A model generated the notes under the pieces. It worked only from the letters and a program-made list of their open reading frames with translations, was not told the origin of the DNA and searched no databases. A DNA stretch of 64,000 bases, taken from positions 24,381-88,380 of the forward strand of contig JAHHGX010000003.1 of assembly GCA_019359675.1 (NCBI GenBank), read 5' to 3'. Source of the stretch: Calothrix sp. FI2-JRJ7. Lineage in GTDB: Bacteria > Cyanobacteriota > Cyanobacteriia > Cyanobacteriales > Nostocaceae. The translations under genes and the position numbers were made by a program. The stretch's first letter is position 1. Each line of letters begins with the position of its first letter. Positions 20,665 through 30,564 of the stretch are shown piece after piece.

Positions 20665-21483
20665 TTACCCTTGTAACTTCAAAAGCAAACGTCTAATTAC
20701 TGAAGCATCGCGTGCGTCGGGTACGCGATGCAAATAAGTTTCTAAATCTTGTGTTGCTTGTGTAAAACGCCCTAGTTGATAAGATAGTAAACCACGGTCG
20801 CGAGTATCGATGATTGAATCAGGTGCCACTAGTAAAATTCGCTCGACTGCTGCTAAAGCAAGTTCTAATTCCTGCTTGTTCAAATAAATATGTTTTAGAT
20901 TCGATAGCAACCGTATCAAAAACTGAGCTTTTGTCACCCTTGGTAGATGTTCGGGTTGTAACTGTACGGGTTGCTGATAAATTTGGCTCAACCGCAACTC
21001 GCAATCTTGCGGGAACAATATTTCACCTTCATGGAAAGTATCTACATATATATCCATATCGGGAATATCTGGACGTATCAAAAAATGTCCCGGCATTCCC
21101 ACTCCCACCATTGGAAAATCTACACGACGCGCGACTTCTAAATATACTAGCGCTAGTGTAATTGGAATCCCCAGGCGCCGCTCGATTACGTCATTTAAAA
21201 AGCTGTTGCGCGGGTCATAATAATTTTCGGTGTTACCTGCAAATCCTAAATCTCCGTATAAGTATTCGTTAATACATTTAACTACTCGCATTGGATACCG
21301 CGTGTCGGGTAAACGTTCCTGTAGCTCAAATGCCATTGTATCCAATGCGTTGAGATACTCGTCACAGTCCAAGTCGGGGTACTCTTCAGTCGCTATATAT
21401 AAAGCTGCTTTGGCTAAGTCTATATTTTCATCAGCTTGCTGAATTTCTTGATAAAAATATTGCCGTGCCGATACGTAGTTCAT
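20665..21483 (-). CDS. SirB1 family protein (transglutaminase-like plus TPR)
   Basis: The 272-aa protein matches SirB1-type proteins. Its N-terminal half is transglutaminase-like (NSFLNDVIERRLGIPITLA, GVGMPGHFLI, IYVDTFHEGEIL). The C-terminal tetratricopeptide-like helices include RLLSNLKHIYLNKQELELAL and LLSYQLGRFTQATQDLETYL. Members are widespread, but their biochemical role is poorly defined. It is transcribed towards the secretion operon from an ATG at 21483, and about 190 bp with a GC-rich hairpin separate it from the isomerase gene, so co-transcription is uncertain. Confidence 0.88.
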   Translation of the reverse strand: MNYVSARQYFYQEIQQADENIDLAKAALYIATEEYPDLDCDEYLNALDTMAFELQERLPDTRYPMRVVKCINEYLYGDLGFAGNTENYYDPRNSFLNDVIERRLGIPITLALVYLEVARRVDFPMVGVGMPGHFLIRPDIPDMDIYVDTFHEGEILFPQDCELRLSQIYQQPVQLQPEHLPRVTKAQFLIRLLSNLKHIYLNKQELELALAAVERILLVAPDSIIDTRDRGLLSYQLGRFTQATQDLETYLHRVPDARDASVIRRLLLKLQG

Positions 21484-23446
<1,963 letters not shown>

Positions 23447-23507
23447 TTTTGTAAGGGTGGGTTTATGAAAGCCCGCCCATACAGTAATGTAAAATTGACG
23501 AAAATCT

Positions 23508-23921
23508 ATGACTTTAACCGTTCGTGTACTTTCTCCAGATAAAACAGTCTGGGATGCTTCTGCTGAAGAAGTAATTTTGCCTAGTACAACTGGACAACTA
23601 GGTATTCTTACTGGACACGCACCACTTTTATCTGCGTTAGATACAGGTGTAATGCGTGTGCGTCCTAGCAAAAATCAACCTTGGGTAGCTATTGCTTTGC
23701 AAGGTGGTTTTGTGGAAGTTGAAGAAGATGAAGTTACGATTCTCGTTAATGGTGGCGAACGTGGCGATAAGATTAACTTGGAAGAAGCACGTTCTGCATT
23801 TAACGAAGCTCAAACTCGTCTAAACTCTGTTTCTGCTGACGATAGACAGGCAACAATTCAAGCTACTCAAGCTTTTAAACGTGCGCGCGCTCGTTTTCAA
23901 GCTGCTGGTGGTATGGTATAA
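23508..23921 (+). CDS. atpC: ATP synthase F1 subunit epsilon
   Basis: The 137-aa epsilon subunit has an N-terminal beta-sandwich ([53 protein letters not shown]) and a C-terminal helical hairpin ([32 protein letters not shown]). It connects the rotor to F1 and inhibits ATP hydrolysis. It shares an operon with atpD and is followed within 11 bp by a long palindromic element that probably ends transcription between convergent genes. Confidence 0.97.
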   Translation: MTLTVRVLSPDKTVWDASAEEVILPSTTGQLGILTGHAPLLSALDTGVMRVRPSKNQPWVAIALQGGFVEVEEDEVTILVNGGERGDKINLEEARSAFNEAQTRLNSVSADDRQATIQATQAFKRARARFQAAGGMV

Positions 23922-23931
23922 TTTTGTTAAT

Positions 23932-24006
23932 TGTCATGCTGAACGGAGTGAAGGATCTATTAAAGTGTTTAAACTTTTAAGATTCTTCGCTTCGCTCAGA
24001 ATGACA
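23932..24006. repeat. Long inverted repeat between convergent atpC and SpoIIE genes
   Basis: TGTCATGCTGAACGGAGTGA pairs with the distal TTCGCTCAGAATGACA arm, and an inner AAAGTGTTTAAACTTTT extends the fold. The TGTCATGCTGA..TCAGAATGACA ends match a family of intergenic palindromes known in many bacteria. It may serve as a bidirectional terminator. Confidence 0.7.
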
Positions 24007-24016
24007 CATAAAGTTA

Positions 24017-25984
24017 TTATTTTTGTTTTAATACAACTAATGTTACATCGTCTAAAAGCTGTTTGGCGCCAATAAATTGCCACAAGTCCTCAATAATAGC
24101 CTCTTTTATTTCTTCTGCACGTAGTTGCCAATTTTCCTTAATGACTTGTATTAATCGCTTCAACCCGTATAAGGCGCCGTTCATATCTTCGGCTTCTGTA
24201 ATACCATCAGTATAAATAACTACAACATCATTTGGATATAGTTGAATATCTGCATAACCGATAAAATCAGAAATTTCTTCTTCTAAACCAATTGGGAAAC
24301 CCAAATCAACTGTATCGACTCTTTGTATTAAACCACCACGTCGAACAACGAGCATTTCTTCATGTTGTCCTGATACTCGAACTTTACCATCTTCGTAGTC
24401 GAGTAAGCACAGCGTCATATTTTTATCTGAGTTCATTCGCTGCACGTTTTGGTAAATAGTGCGGTTGAGAGTGTCGAGGAATTTTTTGGGGTCGGTTTCG
24501 TTATGTTCTAATAAGGTACGTACCGCAGTTTGAACCATTATCATTAACACACCGCTTTCTAGTCCATGTCCGGTAACGTCACCAATTCCAATTTTTACTT
24601 TGCCGTCGTGGTAAATTACATCATAGTAGTCACCACCTACTTCGGTAGCAGAAAGCATGAACCCAGCTATTTCTAAATCTGGTATCTGTTCGAGTTCATG
24701 TTTTTGTGGTAAAATCATTTTTTGAAGTTTACTAGTTACCTCTAATTCGGCGCCCATACGAATATTTTCATCGGTTAGGCATTGGTTCAAAAGATTGACT
24801 TCTTTGTTGGCTTTAACTAAAGCAAGTGCAATATCGTTAAATGATTTGACGACTTCTGCTAATTCATCGCGGTTTTCTAAAGTAATGCTTTCGGTGACAG
24901 TTCCATCAATCATTTGTTTTGATGCTGCACTCAAGCTAGATACTGTTTGTCTTACACCTAAATAAAACGCAATATATAAATACAATACTACTATTAAAAT
25001 GGTTGAGACAAAAATGCATAGTAATACTTGTCTCTGTACAAAGCCATTGATACGGTTTTGCAAAAGCACATCAAGTTCGACAATTGCTTTATCCCAAAGA
25101 ATATAGCTTAGTTTTAAATTCTCTGCTGCCGCTGTGTAAAATACTTGGCTGCTTAAAGTATTACTATTTTCAGTTAAAGGTATTGCTGTATCAACAAGTA
25201 AATTAATTTTATTAGTATAGTCATTTAACAAGTTTTCAAGCTTTGGACGTGTATTTCCAGCAGGATTAAAATTAAAGGCATCCTGCATGTTTTTCTTTAA
25301 CTCGCTATTATATTCTTCGAGTTTTGCTAAATATTTGATTAATTTAATACGTGATTCAACCGTATCTTGTTTAGTTAGGATACTTTTTTGAGTTATAAGC
25401 TGAATGTCCGTTAAAGTATACTGCATTTCGGGCAGCTTTAACAAAGTTGCATCCATTAAATAGTAACTATCTATATCTGGGTCAAGGATTAAGTTGGATT
25501 GGTCTCCAACTTTATTCCTCAACTCATCGATGTCTTGTCGTAACGAATTATATACTTTACTTTTTTCTTCTATGTTATCTTTACTTTGATTTACAATTTG
25601 GTGCCATTTCTCTTTTATTGAGTTAAATTTAGTAGTCGTTAGTAAGATATTACCATATTTTTTATCAATATCCTCTAATGACTGCATTTGATTATTAATT
25701 TTTGCCTTGAGTTCTTTTAACTCATTTTGTTTTGTTTGGTCGTTGTTAGTTATTTGTACCAGTGAAACATCTGACCATAGCTGACGCAAAGGACGTAGGT
25801 AAGTGTTACCAATTTTTTCTTTTTCTGCAAAGTCATTCCGCGATTGAATTTCTGAAATAAGTAAATACATTACCAAACTTAACGGTAACACAAAAATGCT
25901 ACTAATTAAAGTAAATTTTTGTGGGTATTTAAGGCGATTCATTAAAGTAATCGCCGGACAAAATATTGTTTTTACTGATTTCAT
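24017..25984 (-). CDS. Membrane-bound SpoIIE-type PP2C serine phosphatase with HAMP domain
   Basis: The 655-aa protein has a first membrane helix near its N-terminus (FTLISSIFVLPLSLVMYLLI), an extracytoplasmic helical sensor region of about 270 residues, a second helix (VLLCIFVSTILIVVLYLYIAF), a HAMP linker (SLSAASKQMIDGTV) and a C-terminal PP2C/SpoIIE domain. The catalytic metal motifs are GGDYYD, GDVTGHGLESG, IYTDGITEA and DDVTLVVL. It should dephosphorylate a STAS-domain partner, and two STAS-like sequences lie directly upstream. The frame is open back to 26026, but that extension reads into a decayed STAS gene, so an ATG at 25984 (or 25942) is more likely the start. Confidence 0.9.
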   Translation of the reverse strand: MKSVKTIFCPAITLMNRLKYPQKFTLISSIFVLPLSLVMYLLISEIQSRNDFAEKEKIGNTYLRPLRQLWSDVSLVQITNNDQTKQNELKELKAKINNQMQSLEDIDKKYGNILLTTTKFNSIKEKWHQIVNQSKDNIEEKSKVYNSLRQDIDELRNKVGDQSNLILDPDIDSYYLMDATLLKLPEMQYTLTDIQLITQKSILTKQDTVESRIKLIKYLAKLEEYNSELKKNMQDAFNFNPAGNTRPKLENLLNDYTNKINLLVDTAIPLTENSNTLSSQVFYTAAAENLKLSYILWDKAIVELDVLLQNRINGFVQRQVLLCIFVSTILIVVLYLYIAFYLGVRQTVSSLSAASKQMIDGTVTESITLENRDELAEVVKSFNDIALALVKANKEVNLLNQCLTDENIRMGAELEVTSKLQKMILPQKHELEQIPDLEIAGFMLSATEVGGDYYDVIYHDGKVKIGIGDVTGHGLESGVLMIMVQTAVRTLLEHNETDPKKFLDTLNRTIYQNVQRMNSDKNMTLCLLDYEDGKVRVSGQHEEMLVVRRGGLIQRVDTVDLGFPIGLEEEISDFIGYADIQLYPNDVVVIYTDGITEAEDMNGALYGLKRLIQVIKENWQLRAEEIKEAIIEDLWQFIGAKQLLDDVTLVVLKQK

Positions 25985-26007
25985 ATATGAAAAAAAATAA
26001 TCAAAAG

Positions 26008-26340
26008 TTAATACTAAATGTGGCATTAATCTTTGTAAAGTTTTTAATGCTTTTGGTTGCCAAGGTATGTTATTTTATGCTTTAAACATTACTTGCAATT
26101 TCGATTTATCTCTTATATCTATAACAAATTTGGCAAGCATACTAATTCCATAAATATTTAGAGCATACAACCTTTTCAAATTTAACTTAACTAGATTTGT
26201 TGAGTTATTAGTAACGTTACTAAGTAACTGTATGATTGGAGAATACTCTGCTACTGTTCCTAATATTAATGTACCTTAAAAATGAACTATTTTATTTGTT
26301 TTTTGTACCACACACGGTAGTTGTCACTCTGAAATATTCA
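26008..26340 (-). pseudogene. Decayed STAS-domain (slr1659-like) paralogue
   Basis: Translating the minus strand gives GTLILGTVAEYSPIIQLL, LVKLNLKRLYALNIYGISML, AKFVIDIRDKSKL and NIPWQPKALKTLQRLMPHL. These align segment by segment with the intact STAS protein at 26400-26744 (for example EYAPILKLL and IPWQSKLFKNLQKLMPNL). There are two in-frame TAA codons, one at 26075-26077, and a frameshift near the N-terminus (SDNYRVWYK lies in another frame). The 3' end reads in frame into the SpoIIE gene. Confidence 0.8.
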
Positions 26341-26399
26341 ACATAATTATGCACCTGCACCCTAATGTAAATATTAAATACTTATTAACTAAATCTTAA

Positions 26400-26744
26400 C
26401 TAAATCATTTTCAAATTTAAATTTGGCATTAATTTTTGTAAATTTTTGAATAACTTACTTTGCCAAGGAATTGAATTGGCACCAAGAATCATTATATGGA
26501 CGCTTTTGTTGTTTCGCATTCCAATCACAAACTTAGATAGCATGGTAATTCCAGAACTGTTTAAATAATCGAGATGCATTAAGTTGAGCGTAATTCGTGC
26601 TGGGTTACTATCAACTACATCATTTAATAATTTAAGAATGGGTGCATATTCTTCCATTCCGTTCAGACGTAAACTGCCATGAAAGTTAATGCTTGCAGAA
26701 CTAGTCTCGTAGCAAACTTTATAGTTATCGCCTAAAATTTCCAT
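26400..26744 (-). CDS. STAS-domain protein (slr1659-like anti-anti-sigma type)
   Basis: The 114-aa single STAS-like domain includes ITLNLMHLDYLNSSGITMLSK, where the Ser-Ser-Gly of YLNSSGI matches the phosphorylatable serine site of SpoIIAA/RsbV-type proteins. It is the likely substrate or partner of the SpoIIE phosphatase and of the RsbW-like protein encoded 58 bp upstream. It resembles the cyanobacterial slr1659 family; the downstream output is unknown. A decayed duplicate lies directly downstream. Confidence 0.8.
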   Translation of the reverse strand: MEILGDNYKVCYETSSASINFHGSLRLNGMEEYAPILKLLNDVVDSNPARITLNLMHLDYLNSSGITMLSKFVIGMRNNKSVHIMILGANSIPWQSKLFKNLQKLMPNLNLKMI

Positions 26745-26802
26745 AATTTTAAGTATTGCAATATATGAATTATTAAGTAGTCAAAAGGGTAATAATCTAA
26801 AC

Positions 26803-27378
26803 TTAGATACTTACTTGTACCATTGTAGTTACAGCAACTATTCCTGGTTTATCCTGAACAATTTCAAATTTCCAACCCAGCATTGCTGAATAATCATTAA
26901 TCATGCTCAGTAAGCCTAAACCAGAAGCAGTATTATCTGGATTTTCGGCATTTTTTTCTAATTGGTTAAAATATAGTTCCTGTGGGTCAGCAACTACTAA
27001 CTGTTCAATAAAGGCTTTAAATCCTTCGATAGAGTCTTTATTTATGCTGTTAGTGACAAAAAATCTAATTTGGTCAGCATCGAGTTGAAGCTGAATTGTA
27101 ATAGGTAATCGCACACTGTAGTCACAGTACTTCATTGAGTTTTCTAATAACTCATTTGCAATATAGCTCGCAGTACTTTTAATTTCAGCTTGCTTTTGGG
27201 CGCCAACATCGCTATCATCTTTAAAGAAAAAAGTAGTCAAATAATCCGCCATAAAATCTGCGGATAGACCATTATTTCTCCAGCGGTCTTTTATCGAAAT
27301 AGAAGACGGTGAGAACTTGACCGTTAATTGGTCGTTATTGAGTGGTTTGTCAACGTAATATCCAAATATCTCTTTCAT
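26803..27378 (-). CDS. slr1658-like regulator, RsbW-type divergent histidine-kinase-like fold
   Basis: The 191-aa protein carries an N-box-like segment (SYIANELLENSMKYC) and a later glycine segment (SGLGLLSMINDYSAMLGW), arranged as in a shortened GHKL ATPase. This fits a divergent anti-sigma kinase-like partner of the STAS protein. The pairing with a STAS gene and a SpoIIE phosphatase gene suggests a partner-switching circuit acting on an unknown target. ATP binding is not certain because the G1 box is not obvious. A broken second copy lies directly upstream. Confidence 0.75.
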   Translation of the reverse strand: MKEIFGYYVDKPLNNDQLTVKFSPSSISIKDRWRNNGLSADFMADYLTTFFFKDDSDVGAQKQAEIKSTASYIANELLENSMKYCDYSVRLPITIQLQLDADQIRFFVTNSINKDSIEGFKAFIEQLVVADPQELYFNQLEKNAENPDNTASGLGLLSMINDYSAMLGWKFEIVQDKPGIVAVTTMVQVSI

Positions 27379-27410
27379 ATCAACCTTTCTTAGCTTAAAT
27401 AATTTTTACC

Positions 27411-27989
27411 TTACATATTGAATTCAACCATTGTCGTCACAATCATGATTGCTGGTTTCTCAGGAACTGACTTAAACTTCCAAGCAAGCTTCGCCGAATA
27501 GTCATTTATCATGCTTAAAAAACCTAGCCCCAACTTAAAACTATATTCATCATCAACATTCTTTTCTAAGTGGTTTAAATATAATTATTCATGGTTATTA
27601 TTTGATAGTTGATAAATAATGCCTTGAAGATTTGCCGACCACAGGTGACTCAAGCTATTTGTAATAAAAAACTCAGTTTTACCTTTGTTGAAATATAATT
27701 TAATTTTTATCGGTATTTGCGAAGCTTGATGTGAGTACTTGACGGCATTCTCTAAAAGTTCATTAGCAATATAGCTAGTGGCGCTTTTAATTTCTGCATG
27801 ACGTTTTAAATCACGCCCTTCGGAACCGTTTTTAGTAATAAGGGTCGTGAAAAAGTCAGCAATAAAATTTGCCGCGTAATCATTATTTCGCCAAAATTCC
27901 TGCACCAATATTGAATCAGGCAGAAACTCTAACATTAATTTTTCTTTAGTCTGTGGTTTTTCAATGAAGTTCCCGAAAATCTGCGTCAT
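27411..27989 (-). pseudogene. slr1658-like paralogue broken by one in-frame TAA
   Basis: The first 134 codons (MTQIFGNFIEKPQ..., with SYIANELLENAVKYS) are homologous to the neighbouring 191-aa regulator. A TAA at 27585-27587 interrupts the frame where the intact copy has QELYFNQLEKN. After it the same frame continues as LYLNHLEKN, LGLGFLSMINDYSAKLAW and EKPAIMIVTTMVEF to a stop at 27411. A truncated 134-aa product containing the N-box could still be made. Confidence 0.85.
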
Positions 27990-28293
27990 GGTAGTGCTGT
28001 GTAAAAATTGGTAACGGATTTAACGGATAAACGCTTTATTTAAACATATACGATTTTTGGTATTTCTTTATACTTTAATTTTGCGTTTATACTGCCTTTA
28101 CACAATATGGCATTGTTTTATTCTCTTGTGTTCAGTAAATGCACTTAAAGCAAAGAATAAGCAAGATTTAAGCCATTATTCACATTTTTCGGTTCTTTAA
28201 GTGAGAATGTTAAGCTTTGTAACGAATGCAGAAACTCATCTGGGTGGACGGGAAGTAATAGGTAAGATACTTATTGCCCAGAGGGCAAAATTT

Positions 28294-30453
28294 ATGAGAA
28301 CCTTACAAAGCTTTAGTCATAAGCGTAAGTCAAGTAAAATACTTAGTTTCGTTGCGTCGGTTGCGGCAAGTTTGGCAGTTGCTAGCAGCGTTAGTGTTGC
28401 TGGCGCCCAAGTTAATCAAGTTAATAAATCGGTTAATCAAGTCGAATATAATAACGTCGGTAATGTTACTAAGTCTCTAACGACAAATGTAATGGCACCT
28501 GCAACCGAAAATGAAGTTATAGCAGTAAAAACACTTAAAGTTAGCCAACTACAAATGAGTCTTGGTTGGGGCTTAATTCCTATTGCTGTAGTTGGCGGTT
28601 TGGTTATTTTTGTGCCGTTGTTCTTTGGTGGACTGGTAGTTATTGGTGAACGCGAAGTTGGAATTGTTGTTAAAAAATTCGCTGTTTCTGGAAAAGGACT
28701 TCCTCCTGGTCGGTTGATTGCTCTTAATGGTGAAGCTGGTTTGCAGGCAGATACTCTGGCGCCTGGTTGGCACTGGGGTTACTTTCCTTGGCAATTTTCA
28801 GTCAAAAAAGAAGCTGTAGTAATGGTGCCGCAAGGTGAAATTGCGCTCATAGTCGCTGCTGATGGTTCACAAGTACCACCTGAGAGAATCTTGGGTAAAA
28901 TAGTTGATTCCGATAACTTTCAAGACGCGCGTAAGTTTTTGCTCAATGGTGGAGAGAAAGGACGACAAATTGGTTTTTTAACGGCAGGTACTTACCGTAT
29001 AAATACTGCTTTGTTTAAAGTAATTACGGCAAGTAATGCCAATCAGCACGAGATGCGCGCGGAGCAGTTGCGTATATATCAGATAGAGCCAGAAAAAGTT
29101 GGTATTGTTACAACTTTGGATGGTTCACCTATTCGGACAGGAGAAATAGCCGGACATACAATTCCTGGACACGATAACTTCCAAAACGGTCAGAGGTTTC
29201 TTGATGGTGGTGGACAAAGGGGTTTACAAGAGCAGGTATTATTATCGGGTTCGTGGAATCTTAATCCCTGGCTTGTAAACGTTGAACAAGTACCAATGAC
29301 GGAAATACCTATCGGTTATGTGGGAGTCGTTATTTCTTTTGTAGGTAAAGAACAAGAAGATGTTAGTGGCGCCTCGTTTACTCATGGTCAGTTAGTGAAC
29401 CAAGGACATAAAGGTGTATGGGTAGAGCCGTTATATCCTGGTAAACATCCTTTAAATACTAAAGTAATGAAAGTCGAGTTAGTGCCAACGACTAATATCG
29501 TCTTAAACTTTACCGATAGAATCATGGGTCAACACGGCTATGATAGTAAACTCACAGCCTTAAAACTATTATCGTTTGACGGTTTTACCTTTGATTTAGA
29601 AATATTCCAAATTATTCATATCGGCGCCAGTGATGCACCCAAAGTCATATCGCGCTTAGGTTCGATGCAAAACGTCATCGACCAAGTACTGCGTCCAATA
29701 GTTGGAAACTATTTCCGTAACTCCGCGCAAGAGTACACAATTTTAGATTTTCTAATTGCCCGGAGCGAGCGTCAAGTCGAAGCATCAGAATACGTCAAAT
29801 CAGCTTTACGTGCGTATGATGTTCAAGCAGTAGACTCTTTGATAGGTTTAATTACCCCACCACCAGAGTTAATGCATACACTTACCGACCGTAAAATTGC
29901 TGAAGAACAACGTAAAACCTACGAAGTTCAACAAATGGCGCAAACTCAGCGTCAGATGTTGGTAAGAGAAACATCATTAGCAGATATTCAAGACTCATTA
30001 GTTACATCTGAAGAAGGAGTTAAAATTGCTCAATTAAAAGCTAATGCCAGAATTCAAGAAGCGACTGGTGAAGCGGAATCGATTAAACTAAAAGCCATAG
30101 CTGAAGCTGAAGGTATTCGTGCCACAGGTAACGCGAAAGCTGAAACATACCGTGCAGGTGTGGAAGCACTAGGTGAAAATGGTTACACCGCAATGCAAAT
30201 GATGCAAATAGTCGGTGACAGCAACGTCCGCTTAATACCCGATATATTAGTTGGTGGTAACAGTGGTGGTAGCGCCAATGGTTTAGTTGACGGTTTACTA
30301 TCCATGATTTTATGGAACCAAACCAGCACTAAACAAAACGGTAATACAAGCACCCAACCAATTTATCCGAGAGTGCCTGTGATGGCGCCGAACAATGGTA
30401 AGGGGAATGCTCATATACCTTTAAATCTTGATATTCCAACAGATAATCAATAA
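28294..30453 (+). CDS. Large flotillin/SPFH-domain protein with signal peptide
   Basis: The start is placed at the ATG at 28294, because it gives a clear signal peptide (RKSSKILSFVASVAASLAVA up to VAGAQ); a GTG at 28201 would add 31 residues before it. The protein is about 719 aa. A hydrophobic helix (LIPIAVVGGLVIFVPLFFGG) precedes an extended SPFH/band-7 region with a duplicated module around DNFQDARKFLLNGGEKGRQ and DNFQNGQRFLDGGGQRGLQ. The C-terminal part is an Ala/Glu-rich coiled coil (EEGVKIAQLKANARIQEATG, AEGIRATGNAKAETYRAG) as in flotillins. Flotillins scaffold membrane microdomains. It is much longer than the two prohibitin-like proteins elsewhere in this window. A C/G hairpin with a T-run follows. 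Confidence 0.85.
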   Translation: MRTLQSFSHKRKSSKILSFVASVAASLAVASSVSVAGAQVNQVNKSVNQVEYNNVGNVTKSLTTNVMAPATENEVIAVKTLKVSQLQMSLGWGLIPIAVVGGLVIFVPLFFGGLVVIGEREVGIVVKKFAVSGKGLPPGRLIALNGEAGLQADTLAPGWHWGYFPWQFSVKKEAVVMVPQGEIALIVAADGSQVPPERILGKIVDSDNFQDARKFLLNGGEKGRQIGFLTAGTYRINTALFKVITASNANQHEMRAEQLRIYQIEPEKVGIVTTLDGSPIRTGEIAGHTIPGHDNFQNGQRFLDGGGQRGLQEQVLLSGSWNLNPWLVNVEQVPMTEIPIGYVGVVISFVGKEQEDVSGASFTHGQLVNQGHKGVWVEPLYPGKHPLNTKVMKVELVPTTNIVLNFTDRIMGQHGYDSKLTALKLLSFDGFTFDLEIFQIIHIGASDAPKVISRLGSMQNVIDQVLRPIVGNYFRNSAQEYTILDFLIARSERQVEASEYVKSALRAYDVQAVDSLIGLITPPPELMHTLTDRKIAEEQRKTYEVQQMAQTQRQMLVRETSLADIQDSLVTSEEGVKIAQLKANARIQEATGEAESIKLKAIAEAEGIRATGNAKAETYRAGVEALGENGYTAMQMMQIVGDSNVRLIPDILVGGNSGGSANGLVDGLLSMILWNQTSTKQNGNTSTQPIYPRVPVMAPNNGKGNAHIPLNLDIPTDNQ

Positions 30454-30455
30454 GA

Positions 30456-30495
30456 ATCCCCCTAACCCCCCGTCAATTCGGGGGGATTTTATATT
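30456..30495 (+). terminator. CCCCCC..GGGGGG repeat acting as terminator (copy 2 of 3)
   Basis: CCCCCCG and CGGGGGG pair around TCAATT, and ATTTTATATTTT follows. It lies 13 bp past the SPFH stop codon and is related to elements at 16652 and 42276. Confidence 0.65.
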
Positions 30496-30564
30496 TTACA
30501 TTTGTAGAAAAATTGGCAAAAATATTATTTAATTACATAAAGTCTACAAACAAAAGAGGTGTAA

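Noticed and set aside
27585..27587. In-frame TAA codons as evidence of a recoded stop
   Set aside because: Other conserved genes here (atpD, cysK, HlyD and more) end normally at TAA/TAG/TGA and have none internally; the affected genes are redundant duplicates, and one also has a frameshift.
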